A stretch of DNA of 64,000 nt, taken from contig NZ_FRDF01000003.1 of the NCBI RefSeq assembly GCF_900143235.1, positions 164,001 to 228,000 on the forward strand. The letters are read 5' to 3'. A program made the translations under genes and the position numbers. This document shows, piece after piece, positions 47,972 through 57,090 of the stretch. Under the pieces are notes generated by a model that saw only the letters and a program-made list of their open reading frames with translations, searched no databases and had not been told where the DNA came from. How positions within the stretch are numbered: position 1 is the first letter of the stretch; the number at the start of each line of letters is the position of its first letter. This stretch comes from Erythrobacter sanguineus (GTDB lineage Bacteria; Pseudomonadota; Alphaproteobacteria; Sphingomonadales; Sphingomonadaceae).

Positions 47972-49680
47972 GCGGCGAGCGCGGGCTGCGCGGCGTTGAT
48001 CGCGGCCTGCAGCATCCGGGCATCGGCGCGGGGCAGGGCGAGGAAGCGACCGCCCAGCGCCTGCGCCAGCGCTGCGCCTTCGGGCCCGGGGCGGGCCGAG
48101 ATATCCACCACCAGCGTATCGATCCCGCGGGCGTAGATCGCTTTCGCAGCAGCCTCGGCATCAGCCTTGGCTTGGGGTCGTCCGGGTGAGCCATCGGCGG
48201 CGATATTGGCGCGGCCATCGGTCAGGATGACGAGGGCAGCGCTGCGCCCGCGTGCAATCACAGCTTCGGCGCATTCGCGCGCGGCGTTGAGGCCCGTCGC
48301 CAGCGGCGTGCCACCCCCGCCGGGCAGTTCCGACAGCGCCCGGCGTGCGCGGGTGAGCGAGCGGGTGGGCGGCAGCAGCAGTTCGGCGCTCTCACCCCGG
48401 AAGGCGACCAGCGCCACTTCGGAGCGGGTGACATAGGCCTGTGCCAGCATCAGTTCGACCGCGCCCTTGGCCTCCGCCAGCCGCGCCGCCGCTGCCGAGC
48501 CGCTGGCATCGACCGCGAAGATCGTGACCCGTGCGGCGCGTTCCTCGAACCGGCGGATGCGCAGGTCTTCCTTGCGCATCAATATCGGCGCGTCGGGGCT
48601 TGCGCCCTGTTCCTGGCGCCTGACCTGTTGCCACGGCACGGCGGCGCGCAGGCTGTCGATCAGCGCCAGCTTGGCCCCGCCGCGCGGCATCCCCGGACGT
48701 GCGCCCAGCGGCTTGCCGCGGGTTGCGGCCTTGCGTTTTTGCCCGGTGCCACTGCTGGACGAGCGGCGCGGCGCCTTGCCCTGCGCCAATTGCGCGAGCA
48801 GATCCGCCGGGATCGCGGCCCTGGCTGCTTCGACAAGGATTTCGGACAAGTCCGGTTCCTGCTGCTGCTGGTCGGAATCCTCGGCATTGTCACGCTCGCC
48901 ATCGGGGGGCGGAGGCGGGGGTTCCTGCTGTTCTTCGGGCGGCGGTTCTTCGGCGTCCTGCGGCGGCAGACGGGTGGCGCGCGGAGCCAGCACCAGTCGC
49001 ACCGCGCCCGACAGATCGGCATCGATGATGCTGCCGCGCCCGGCCAATGCTGCCAATCCCCGCGCCGCCTCGCCCGCGAAGATCAGCGCCCGCAGGGAAT
49101 CCACCCCCAGCATCGCAGCCGTGGCGGCGAGCGCCTTCATGGCGTCATCATCCAGCGGCGCGACATCGGCGAGGTTTCCCGCCGCCGGGGCCAGTTCCAC
49201 CCCCTGCCAGCGGCGCGAGGCCGAAAGATCGCAGAGAAAGGCGAGGCGTTCCATCAGGCTGACCGGCGGGGCTTCATCGGGCTCGGTCGCATCATCGCAC
49301 AGCACCAGCGCGGCCTGCCCTTCGTCCAGCGGTGCATCCAGCATCTGGGCCAGCCGCCCGGCAATGCTCGCATCCAGCCGTTCGGCCATCCCGGCGATCA
49401 GCGCGCCGCCCGATGCTTCCTCGATCAGCCCGCTCTGGCGCACCGGCTTTCCGGCGGAGAGGCTGGCGGCCAGATCGATCCCGCCCAGCAGCCGTTCATC
49501 ATCGACATGGCCCGGCATCCGCCTGAGCGCGATCGCCTCCCCCAGCGCCGCCACCAGCGCATCGCGTGCGGGGCTGGAACCGCGCAGCACCATCCCGCCG
49601 AACAGTTTCGGCGCGAGGGTGAACAGGCGGGCCGCAACCACCGCGTTATCGAGCGGGTCGTCAGCGTCCGGCAAATTCAT
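47968..49680 (-). CDS. bchD: Magnesium chelatase subunit BchD
   Basis: 570 residues: an inactive AAA+-like N-terminal region (about 1-225), a Pro/Glu/Gln-rich acidic linker (about 240-275), a basic Ser/Arg stretch, and a C-terminal integrin-I domain with MIDAS motif FAVDASGSAAA and LVAFRGESAELLLPPTRSL. BchD bridges the BchI ATPase ring and BchH. It overlaps bchI and bchO by four bases each. Confidence 0.95.
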   Translation of the reverse strand: MNLPDADDPLDNAVVAARLFTLAPKLFGGMVLRGSSPARDALVAALGEAIALRRMPGHVDDERLLGGIDLAASLSAGKPVRQSGLIEEASGGALIAGMAERLDASIAGRLAQMLDAPLDEGQAALVLCDDATEPDEAPPVSLMERLAFLCDLSASRRWQGVELAPAAGNLADVAPLDDDAMKALAATAAMLGVDSLRALIFAGEAARGLAALAGRGSIIDADLSGAVRLVLAPRATRLPPQDAEEPPPEEQQEPPPPPPDGERDNAEDSDQQQQEPDLSEILVEAARAAIPADLLAQLAQGKAPRRSSSSGTGQKRKAATRGKPLGARPGMPRGGAKLALIDSLRAAVPWQQVRRQEQGASPDAPILMRKEDLRIRRFEERAARVTIFAVDASGSAAAARLAEAKGAVELMLAQAYVTRSEVALVAFRGESAELLLPPTRSLTRARRALSELPGGGGTPLATGLNAARECAEAVIARGRSAALVILTDGRANIAADGSPGRPQAKADAEAAAKAIYARGIDTLVVDISARPGPEGAALAQALGGRFLALPRADARMLQAAINAAQPALAA

Positions 49681-50678
49681 CCAAACAGCTCGTCAATCGC
49701 CCGCATGATCCGCACGGTCGAGCCGGTTTCATCCAGCACATCGCGCCGCAGCCGGTGGCGCAGCGCGGATGGTGCGATGGCGATCAGGTGCTTGCGGGTG
49801 ACAGCCCTTGCCCCGTCGAGCGCCGCCAGCGCGCGGGCGGCGCGCATCAGGGTGAGTTCACCGCGCAACCCGTCCGCGCCCACCGCCATGCACAGTTCGG
49901 CGGCATCGCGCAGCACGTCTTCGCCCGCCGTCAGCTTGGCGAGGCGGGCCTTGCCGCGGGCGATCCTTTTCAGGGTCTTTTCGTCCTCGCCCGCCCAGCG
50001 CGCGGCGAAGCCTTCCGGATCGGCCTCGTTGGCGGCGACGAGGCGCATGATTTCGATCCGCACTTCGATGTCTTTAGGGCTGCGGACCTCCACCGACAGG
50101 CCGAACCGGTCGAGCAATTGCGGGCGCAATTCGCCTTCTTCGGGGTTGCCGCTGCCGATCAGCACGAATTTGGCCGGGTGGCGCACCGACAGGCCTTCAC
50201 GTTCCACCACGTTCTCACCCGAGGCGGCGACATCCAGCAGCAGGTCGACGAGGTGATCTTCGAGCAGGTTGATCTCGTCGATATAAAGGAACCCCCGGTG
50301 CGCTTTCGCCAGCAGGCCGGGTTCGAACGCCTTTTCGCCAGACCGCAGCGCGCGTTCCAGATCGAGGCTGCCGATCACCCGGTCCTCGGTCGCGCCCAGC
50401 GGCAGGTCGACGAAGGGCACGGCGCGCTTCACCATCTTGCCCCTGCCGCATACGTCCGGGTAACGCGCCTGATCTTCCTTCGAGGCACCATAGGGGCAGC
50501 CATCTGCTGCCATGATCGGCGGCAACAGGCCGGCAAGCGCGCGCGCGGCGGTGGACTTGCCCGTCCCCCGGTCGCCGAACACCATCACACCGCCCACACT
50601 GGGATCGACCGCTGCAATCAGCAGCGCCTGCTTCATCTCGTCCTGACCGACGATCGCGGAAAAAGGAAAACGTGCCAT
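49677..50678 (-). CDS. bchI: Magnesium chelatase ATPase subunit BchI
   Basis: The 333-residue AAA+ ATPase has N-terminal FPFSAIVGQDEMKQALL, Walker A FGDRGTGKST, Walker B RGFLYIDEINLLEDHLVD and sensor I VLIGSGNPEEGELRPQLLDRFGL. It drives Mg2+ insertion with BchD/BchH. ATG 50678 (MARFPFS) is the usual family start; the frame is open 63 bases further upstream without family-like sequence. No PpsR palindrome is visible in the 207 bases upstream. Confidence 0.97.
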   Translation of the reverse strand: MARFPFSAIVGQDEMKQALLIAAVDPSVGGVMVFGDRGTGKSTAARALAGLLPPIMAADGCPYGASKEDQARYPDVCGRGKMVKRAVPFVDLPLGATEDRVIGSLDLERALRSGEKAFEPGLLAKAHRGFLYIDEINLLEDHLVDLLLDVAASGENVVEREGLSVRHPAKFVLIGSGNPEEGELRPQLLDRFGLSVEVRSPKDIEVRIEIMRLVAANEADPEGFAARWAGEDEKTLKRIARGKARLAKLTAGEDVLRDAAELCMAVGADGLRGELTLMRAARALAALDGARAVTRKHLIAIAPSALRHRLRRDVLDETGSTVRIMRAIDELFG

Positions 50679-50799
50679 AGGGCTTGCCTTGTGGCCGTTC
50701 CATCGGCGGCGGACAAGCCCCCGAACTGGCCCAACTGACAAGCGGGTTGCACAGTTTCTCGCTTGCGCGGTTCGCTTTTGTGAACCGTCAGCCCTCCCG

Positions 50800-50862
50800 C
50801 CCGCCTCCCCACAAGGCCGCCATAACGTAGTGATACTATTGCTGGCCTTGTGGGGAGGCGGG
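50800..50862. repeat. Perfect 19-bp inverted repeat
   Basis: CCCGCCTCCCCACAAGGCC at 50800-50818 is repeated exactly inverted at 50844-50862, with a 25-base AT-richer loop and imperfect extension outside the arms. It sits between the bchI start and the end of the iron permease. It could terminate the permease transcript or be a mobile palindrome. Confidence 0.8.
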
Positions 50863-50885
50863 GTGGGAGGTCTGCCCCCGACGCC

Positions 50886-52526
50886 TCAGCGCCGGGACAA
50901 GCGGTTCAGCAGCAGCACCGGCAGCAGCCCCGCCGCCAGCAGGATCAGCGCCGGGATCGAGGCTTCGACCAGCCGTTCATCGCTGGCAAGCCGATAGGTG
51001 CGCGTGGCCAGCGTTTCGAGATTGAAGGGCCGCAGGATCAAGGTTGCGGGCAATTCGCGCACCGTGTCGATGAACACCAGCGCCGCAGCGCCCGCAAGGC
51101 TGGGGGCAAGCAGCGGGGTATAGATCCGCGCCAGCACCCGCGCAGGCCCCGCGCCAAGCGATCGCGCCGCCGAATCGAGCGCCGGAGGAATGCGCGCCAT
51201 CCCGCCGCTGACGCTGTTATAGGCCACCGTCAGGAACCGTACCGACAGGGCATAGACAAGAATGGCGCTGGTGCCGGTCAGCAGCAAGCCGCCGGTCCAG
51301 CCCAGTGCATCGCGGGCGAACCGCGTCAGGCTCTGGTCGAGCGCGCCGAGCGGGGCCAGCAGCCCGACCGCCAGCAGCGCGCCGGGCAGGGCATATCCCA
51401 GCGTGCCCAGCCTGATCGCGCCCGCTGTCAGCCGCGAGGGTGAGCGCGCGCGGGCAAAGGCCAGCAGCAGTGCGGCGACAAGGCATACCCCGCTGGCCGC
51501 CAGCCCCAGCCACAGGCTGTCAGCGGCATAGGCGGCAAGATTGCCCGTGGCGGCAAGGGCGACATCGCTCATCGCCATCATGCCCAGATATCCTGCCGGG
51601 ACAACAAAGCCCAGCAGCACCGGCGCGAGGCAGGCGATGAAGGCCAGCGCCTTGCCCAGCGGCGAAAGCGCCACCAGCGGCTCTGCCCCGGCGCGTGCGG
51701 TCAGCCCGTCGCGGCTGTCGCTGCGGCCGGCCCGCGTGGCGGCTTCGAGCGCGACCAGCGCGACCACGAACAGCAGCATCACCGCCGCCAGCTTGAGCGC
51801 GGCGGGCTTGTCCCCCATCGCCAGCCAGCTTCTGAAGATCCCGGTCGAAAAGGTGGGGATGGCAAAATATTCGGCCACGCCGAAGTCCGCCAGCACCTCC
51901 ATCAGCACCAGCGCCAGGCCGCCCGCGATGGCCGGGCGTGCGGCGGGCAGGGCGACCTGCCGGAACGCCCGCGCCGGGCCTGCGCCAAGGCTGCGCGCGG
52001 CGCGGAACTGGGTCAGGCTTTGGGTTGCAAAGGCGGTGCGGGCGAGCAGGTAGACATAGGGGTACAGCACCAGCCCCAGCACCAGCGCGCCCCCGCCCAG
52101 CGAACGGATTTCGGGGAAGGCGTAATCGCGTGCCCCCCAGCCGGTAAAGCCGCGCAAGGCGGTTTGCACCGGCCCGGCAAAATCGAGCATGTCGGCATAG
52201 ATATAGGCGGCGATATAGGCCGGCACCGCCAGCGGCAGCACCAATGCCCAGCCGAGCACGCGGCGTCCCGGAAAATCGCTCGCCGCCACCAGCCAGGCGC
52301 AGCCGGTGCCGACCAGCGCGGCAAATGTGCCTGCCAGCAGCATCAGCAGCCCGGTGTTCCAGACATATTCGCCCAGCATCGTGCGCGCGAGATGGGCGAG
52401 CGCGCCGATCCCCCCGCTCAGCGAAGCAACAAGGATCGCGGCGATCGGCAGCCCTGCCAGCGCGGCGATCACCAGCGCGGCGATGATCCAGCCGCCCGCC
52501 CAACCTGCGGGCATGCTGGTCGGCAT
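50886..52526 (-). CDS. Fe(III)-type ABC transporter permease (FbpB/ThiP-like)
   Basis: About 546 residues with 12 hydrophobic helices in two homologous halves, each with a permease EAA-like loop (FRAARSLGAGPARAFRQVALPAARPAIAGG; DSAARSLGAGPARVLARIYTPLLAPSL). This is the fused permease of ferric-iron importers. I choose ATG 52526 because the TTG at 52571 leaves only 29 bases to the divergent ATPase gene. It works with the ATPase and binding protein on the opposite strand. Confidence 0.88.
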   Translation of the reverse strand: MPTSMPAGWAGGWIIAALVIAALAGLPIAAILVASLSGGIGALAHLARTMLGEYVWNTGLLMLLAGTFAALVGTGCAWLVAASDFPGRRVLGWALVLPLAVPAYIAAYIYADMLDFAGPVQTALRGFTGWGARDYAFPEIRSLGGGALVLGLVLYPYVYLLARTAFATQSLTQFRAARSLGAGPARAFRQVALPAARPAIAGGLALVLMEVLADFGVAEYFAIPTFSTGIFRSWLAMGDKPAALKLAAVMLLFVVALVALEAATRAGRSDSRDGLTARAGAEPLVALSPLGKALAFIACLAPVLLGFVVPAGYLGMMAMSDVALAATGNLAAYAADSLWLGLAASGVCLVAALLLAFARARSPSRLTAGAIRLGTLGYALPGALLAVGLLAPLGALDQSLTRFARDALGWTGGLLLTGTSAILVYALSVRFLTVAYNSVSGGMARIPPALDSAARSLGAGPARVLARIYTPLLAPSLAGAAALVFIDTVRELPATLILRPFNLETLATRTYRLASDERLVEASIPALILLAAGLLPVLLLNRLSRR

Positions 52527-52600
52527 GCTTGCCTGTGCTTGTGCAAATTGCCTAAGGCGGCTCACCGGCAACCCCCGACAGCCATGGGCAGGATCAGACT

Positions 52601-53620
52601 TTGAGCCTCGAATTTCGTCATATTGCCCATGCTTATGGTCAGGTCAGGGCGCTGGAGGACATCAGTTTCACCGCGCCGACGGGAGAGATCACGTGCCTGC
52701 TTGGCGCGTCGGGTTGCGGGAAGTCAACTCTGCTCGGCCTGGCGGCGGGATTGCTGCGGGTGCAGCAGGGCAGCATCCTGATCGATGGCGAGGTGCTGGC
52801 CGATGAACGCCGCAGCCCGCCGCCCGAAGCGCGGCCCGTGGGGCTGGTGTTTCAGGACGGCGCGCTGTTTCCGCACATGACCATCGCCGCCAATATCGCC
52901 TTTGGCCTGCCCAAGGGGCGGCGCGGCGAAGTGACCGATTGGCTGGCGCAGGTCGGGCTGGCGGGGCTGGGCGCGCGTTATCCGCATCAATTGTCGGGCG
53001 GCCAGCAGCAACGCGCCGCGCTGGCCCGGGCGATGGCACCGGGGCCGCAGGTGCTGTTGATGGACGAACCCTTTGCCAGCGTCGATATCGTGCTCAGGCG
53101 CAAGCTGCGGCGCGATTGCCGGATCCTGCTGCGCACACGCGGGGCGACGACGGTGCTGGTCACGCATGACCCCGCCGAAGCGCTCGACATAGCAGACAGG
53201 ATCGCGGTGATGGAGGCCGGGCGGATCGTCCAGTTCGCCACCCCGCAGGAACTGCATGATGCACCCGCCAGCGCGGCCGTGGGCGCGATGTTCGGCGGGG
53301 CGCAGATCGTCTCCGGCACGCGCAACGAGGGCGGCTTTTCCACCGCGTTCGGCGCATGGCCGGTGGATTGCGCGCTGGGCGATGTGCCTGATGCAGTCGC
53401 GCTTGACCTGCTGGTTCATGCCGATGCGCTCGATCTGGCGGAAGACCCTGATGGCTTGCGGGTGCGCGATTGCCATGTGCAGGGCAAGGGGGTGCGGGTG
53501 GTGCTGGTTGCAGCTGACGGCACCGAAATCACCGCTGAGACCGCCGAACCGGTCAGCATTGATCGCCGTTACCGCGTCATGCCGCACGCGGGCAGCCTGC
53601 GGGTGTTCGCGCGGACTTAA
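52601..53620 (+). CDS. Fe(III)-type ABC transporter ATP-binding protein (FbpC-like)
   Basis: The 339-residue ABC ATPase has Walker A GASGCGKST, signature LSGGQQQRAALARAM, Walker B VLLMDEPFASVD and H-loop VTHDP, then a C-terminal regulatory (TOBE-like) domain of about 110 residues. The start codon is TTG 52601. It is divergent from its permease and co-directional with the substrate-binding protein 63 bases downstream. Confidence 0.92.
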   Translation: MSLEFRHIAHAYGQVRALEDISFTAPTGEITCLLGASGCGKSTLLGLAAGLLRVQQGSILIDGEVLADERRSPPPEARPVGLVFQDGALFPHMTIAANIAFGLPKGRRGEVTDWLAQVGLAGLGARYPHQLSGGQQQRAALARAMAPGPQVLLMDEPFASVDIVLRRKLRRDCRILLRTRGATTVLVTHDPAEALDIADRIAVMEAGRIVQFATPQELHDAPASAAVGAMFGGAQIVSGTRNEGGFSTAFGAWPVDCALGDVPDAVALDLLVHADALDLAEDPDGLRVRDCHVQGKGVRVVLVAADGTEITAETAEPVSIDRRYRVMPHAGSLRVFART

Positions 53621-53643
53621 GGCTTGCGCGGCAAGGAATAATA

Positions 53644-53660
53644 TTGCAAGTCATTCGCAA
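53644..53660. promoter_or_regulatory. Fur-like palindrome upstream of the iron-binding protein
   Basis: TTGCAAGTCATTCGCAA is an imperfect palindrome (TTGC...GCAA) 23 bases before the ATG at 53684, resembling Fur/Mur boxes of proteobacteria. It suggests iron-dependent repression of the binding-protein gene separately from the ATPase. Confidence 0.5.
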
Positions 53661-53683
53661 GTTGTAACGGGAATTCCTCTTTC

Positions 53684-54733
53684 ATGAAAAAACTGCTCCT
53701 TGGCCTTGCCTTCTGCGCCAGCCTTGGCGGGCTTGCCGCCTGTTCCGAAACTCCGGAGGGCGAGGGCGATGCTCCGGCCAATGCGGGCGAGGTCAATCTT
53801 TATTCCTCGCGCCATTATGACACCGATCTGGCCTTGTATGATGACTTTACCAGCCAGACCGGGATCAAGGTCAACCGGATCGAGGCCGATGCCGATGCGC
53901 TGATCGAGCGGATCCAGTCCGAAGGCGAATTCAGCCCGGCTGATATCCTGATCACCGTCGATGCCGGAAGGCTGTGGCGGGCCGAGGAAGCGGGCGTGTT
54001 TGCCCCGGTCGAATCGGATGTGCTGGAAGAACGCATCCCTGCGCACCTGCGCCATCCGGAGGGGCTGTGGTTCGGCCTGTCCACCCGCGCGCGGATCATC
54101 ATCTACAACAAGGCCGCCGGAAAGCCGGAAGGGCTGGAGAACTACGCCGATCTTGCCGACCCCCGGTTCAAGGGCGATATCTGTATCCGGTCTTCGTCCA
54201 ACATCTACAACATCTCGCTGCTTTCCAGCATCATCGCGCACAAGGGCGCAGCCGAGGCGGAAAAGTGGGCCAGAGGCGTGGTCGCCAATTTAGCGCGGCC
54301 GCCGCAGGGCAATGACACCTCGCAGATCGAGGCGGTGGCCGCGGGCGAATGCCGCATTTCGGTGGTCAACACCTATTACCTCGCGCGCTATGCGGGGGGC
54401 GAAGGGGCCGACCGCGCAATCTTTGACGCGATAGGCGTGATCTTCCCCGATCAGGACTGGACCGGCACCCATGTCAATGTCAGCGGCGCGGGTCTGGTCA
54501 AGACCGCGCCCAACCGCGAAAACGCGGTGAAGTTCCTCGAATATCTCACCTCGCCCAGCGCCCAGCGCTATTTCGCCGATGGCAATAACGAATATCCGGC
54601 AGCGCAGGGCCTCAAGGCGAATTCCGCGGTCGAGCAGCTCGGCAGCTTCAAGCCCGACACGCTCAACGCCGCCGAAATCGGCAAGCGTCAGGCTGAAGCC
54701 GTGAAGATCTTCGACCGCGCAGGCTGGAACTGA
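53684..54733 (+). CDS. Fe(III) ABC transporter substrate-binding lipoprotein (FbpA/FutA-like)
   Basis: 349 residues: lipobox GLAAC (C20), then the ferric-binding fold starting VNLYSSRHYDTDLALYDDFTSQTG. The paired metal-binding tyrosines lie in VVNTYYLARYAGG, and VNVSGAGLVKTAPN and FLEYLTSPSAQRYFAD are near the C-terminus. It binds Fe3+ in the periplasm and passes it to the permease. Iron is needed for heme, AcsF and the DPOR/COR clusters, which may explain its place beside the PGC. Confidence 0.92.
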   Translation: MKKLLLGLAFCASLGGLAACSETPEGEGDAPANAGEVNLYSSRHYDTDLALYDDFTSQTGIKVNRIEADADALIERIQSEGEFSPADILITVDAGRLWRAEEAGVFAPVESDVLEERIPAHLRHPEGLWFGLSTRARIIIYNKAAGKPEGLENYADLADPRFKGDICIRSSSNIYNISLLSSIIAHKGAAEAEKWARGVVANLARPPQGNDTSQIEAVAAGECRISVVNTYYLARYAGGEGADRAIFDAIGVIFPDQDWTGTHVNVSGAGLVKTAPNRENAVKFLEYLTSPSAQRYFADGNNEYPAAQGLKANSAVEQLGSFKPDTLNAAEIGKRQAEAVKIFDRAGWN

Positions 54734-54889
54734 CGGGGGCGTGAAAGCGGGTGCGCGGATTGCGCCAGATCAAGGCCCGCTTTCACCCCTTAACACTAAA
54801 CTGTCTTGAAGGCGCGCCGCGAAACGTTCATCTGCGCCACCATCCCGGCCGCTGTGACAGTGGCGCAGACCTGTATCCGAGGCCCACCA

Positions 54890-55705
54890 GTGCACCAGCC
54901 CATCATCGACCGCAGCCAGTTCACCGAAAGCGCGGCGCTCTCCGTCGAGACGATTACCCACGTCCACCACTGGTGCGAGGGGCTGTTCAGTTTCAAGATC
55001 ACCCGGCCTGCGTCCTTCCGCTTCCGTTCGGGCGAGTTCGTGATGATCGGCCTGCCTGGTGACAACGGCAAGCCGCTCCTGCGCGCCTATTCGGTCGCCT
55101 CGCCCAGCTATGACGAGGAATTGGAATTCCTGTCGATCAAGGTGCAGGACGGCCCGCTGACCTCGCGGCTCCAGCACATCAAGGTCGGCGATCCGATCTA
55201 CCTCGGCAAGAAGCCGACCGGCACGCTGGTGACCGATGCGCTGCTGCCGGGCAAGCGGTTGTTCATGCTGTCGACCGGCACGGGGCTGGCGCCCTTCATG
55301 AGCCTTGTGCGCGATCCCGAGGTTTACGGGATGTTTGAAGAAGTGTTCGTGGTGCATTCGGTGCGCAACGTGACTGAACTCGCCTATCGTGAGCTGCTGG
55401 AAAGCAGGCTTGAAGGTGACCCGCTGCTCGAAGACGAAGACCGCGCCAAGATCATCTACGTCCCCACCGTGACCCGCGAACCGTTCCGCACGCAGGGCCG
55501 CATTCAGGCGCTGATCGACGATGGCCGGCTGTTCGAACAGAGCAAAGGCCCGCAGCGGTTTGTGCCGGACGAGGACCGCGTGATGCTGTGCGGATCAATG
55601 GCGATGATCAAGGACCACGCGGCTGATCTCGAAGCGCGCGGCTTTGAAGAGGGCGCGAACAACAAGCCCGGCCAGTTCGTGATCGAACGGGCGTTTGTGG
55701 GTTAA
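54890..55705 (+). CDS. fpr: Ferredoxin-NADP(+) reductase
   Basis: About 271 residues of the bacterial FNR (Fpr) subfamily: FAD motif RAYSVASPSY, substrate/FAD region LTSRLQHIKVGDPIYLGKKPTGTLV, NADP motif LSTGTGLAPFMSLVRDP and C-terminal MLCGSMAMIKD followed by ERAFVG. It exchanges electrons between NADPH and ferredoxin or flavodoxin. The GTG at 54890 (MHQPIID) gives the normal family length; the upstream frame to 54806 is not family-like. Confidence 0.9.
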   Translation: MHQPIIDRSQFTESAALSVETITHVHHWCEGLFSFKITRPASFRFRSGEFVMIGLPGDNGKPLLRAYSVASPSYDEELEFLSIKVQDGPLTSRLQHIKVGDPIYLGKKPTGTLVTDALLPGKRLFMLSTGTGLAPFMSLVRDPEVYGMFEEVFVVHSVRNVTELAYRELLESRLEGDPLLEDEDRAKIIYVPTVTREPFRTQGRIQALIDDGRLFEQSKGPQRFVPDEDRVMLCGSMAMIKDHAADLEARGFEEGANNKPGQFVIERAFVG

Positions 55706-55719
55706 GACCTTTCCCACGG

Positions 55720-55806
55720 CGTCTCCCCGGACTTGATCCGGGGCCCCGCTGCCTTTCAGCCCGAATCAAGAAAGAAGCGGCATCCCGGGTCAAGCCCGGG
55801 AAGACG
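55720..55806. repeat. REP-like palindromic element, inverted pair
   Basis: The left arm CCCCGGA-CTTGA-TCCGGGG (55725-55743) and right arm CCCGGG-TCAAG-CCCGGG (55784-55800) carry outer CGTCT/AGACG. It has the same CTTGA-loop hairpin design as the element at 46745-46834. Confidence 0.7.
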
Positions 55807-55922
55807 ATCGGTGAGCGGTCGCTCACCCCGTCTCGCCCACCCCCACTTTCGCGCTTGACCCTTTGCAAGCGGCGGGCTTTGATCGTGGCAAATCAAAACC
55901 CATTTGCCCGGAGAGAACCACC

Positions 55923-57065
55923 ATGCTTGCGACCTCCTATCGCACCGCTTATAACGAAGACCACGAAGCCTTCCGCGACACTGTCCGCAAGGTGTTTGCG
56001 GAAGCCCTGACCCCGCACATGGACGAGCACGAGGCGAACGGCATCGTCCCCCGCGACGTGTGGAAAAAGATGGGCGACGCCGGGATGCTGTGCATGACGG
56101 TGAAGGAGGAAAACGGCGGCCTCGGCCTCGATTTCGGTTTCAATTGCGTGCTGACCGAGGAGCTGTCCTACCTCGGATCATCCGCCGGTTTCACGCTCCA
56201 GAACGACATCACCGCCAATTATTTCGAGCGCCTCGGCAACCCCGAACAGCGCGCCAAATATCTCCCCGGCATGGTCAGCGGCGACATCATCACCGCCATC
56301 GCCATGACGGAACCGGGCGCAGGCTCTGACCTTCAAGGCATCCGCACCACGGCCAGGAAGGACGGCAACCACCTCGTCATCAACGGCTCGAAGACCTACA
56401 TCACCAACGGCCAGAACGCCGATTGCGTGATCGTGGTGGCGAAAACCGATCCGACGCTGGGATCGAAGGGCATCAGCCTTGTGCTTGTCGACGCCGACAC
56501 GCCGGGGTTTGAGCGCGGGCGCAATCTTGACAAGATCGGCCAGCACGCCGCCGACACGTCCGAATTGTTCTTCAATGATTGCCGCGTGCCGATGACCAAT
56601 ATCCTCGGCGCGGAAGGCATGGGGTTTGTGCACCTGATGGAAGAGCTGCCGCAGGAACGGCTCGGCATCGCGGTCGGGGCGCAGGCGGCGGCGCAGCGGG
56701 CGTTTGATGAAGCGGTCAAGTTCACCAAGGACCGCAAGGCCTTCGGCAAGACCGTGTTCGAATTCCAGAACACCAAGTTCACCCTCGCCGACCTCAAGGC
56801 CAAGCTGCAGGTCGGCTGGGCGCATCTCGACTGGGCGATCAGGAAGCATCTCGCGGGCGAACTCACCACCGACGAGGCTTCTGCGGCCAAGCTGTGGCAC
56901 ACCGACCTGCAGTGGGAAATGTGCGACGCGTCGCTGCAACTCCACGGCGGGGCGGGTTACATGAATGAATACGCCATCGCGCGGCTGTGGCGCGATGCGC
57001 GCGTGACGCGGATTTTCGGCGGCACGAACGAGATCATGAAGGAAGTGATTTCGCGCAGCATCTGA
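55923..57065 (+). CDS. Acyl-CoA dehydrogenase
   Basis: 380 residues with ACAD signatures: AMTEPGAGSDLQGIRTTA (FAD/substrate loop), HAADTSELFFNDCRVP, and C-terminal QLHGGAGYMNEYAIARLWRDARV followed by FGGTNEIMKEVISR. It catalyses FAD-dependent alpha,beta-desaturation of acyl-CoA, passing electrons to ETF. The start ATG 55923 follows GGAGAG. The SDR gene begins 25 bases later, so the pair probably acts in fatty- or branched-acid breakdown; chain length is unknown. Confidence 0.93.
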   Translation: MLATSYRTAYNEDHEAFRDTVRKVFAEALTPHMDEHEANGIVPRDVWKKMGDAGMLCMTVKEENGGLGLDFGFNCVLTEELSYLGSSAGFTLQNDITANYFERLGNPEQRAKYLPGMVSGDIITAIAMTEPGAGSDLQGIRTTARKDGNHLVINGSKTYITNGQNADCVIVVAKTDPTLGSKGISLVLVDADTPGFERGRNLDKIGQHAADTSELFFNDCRVPMTNILGAEGMGFVHLMEELPQERLGIAVGAQAAAQRAFDEAVKFTKDRKAFGKTVFEFQNTKFTLADLKAKLQVGWAHLDWAIRKHLAGELTTDEASAAKLWHTDLQWEMCDASLQLHGGAGYMNEYAIARLWRDARVTRIFGGTNEIMKEVISRSI

Positions 57066-57090
57066 TCATGTCCTTGGGAGAGGAAAACCA

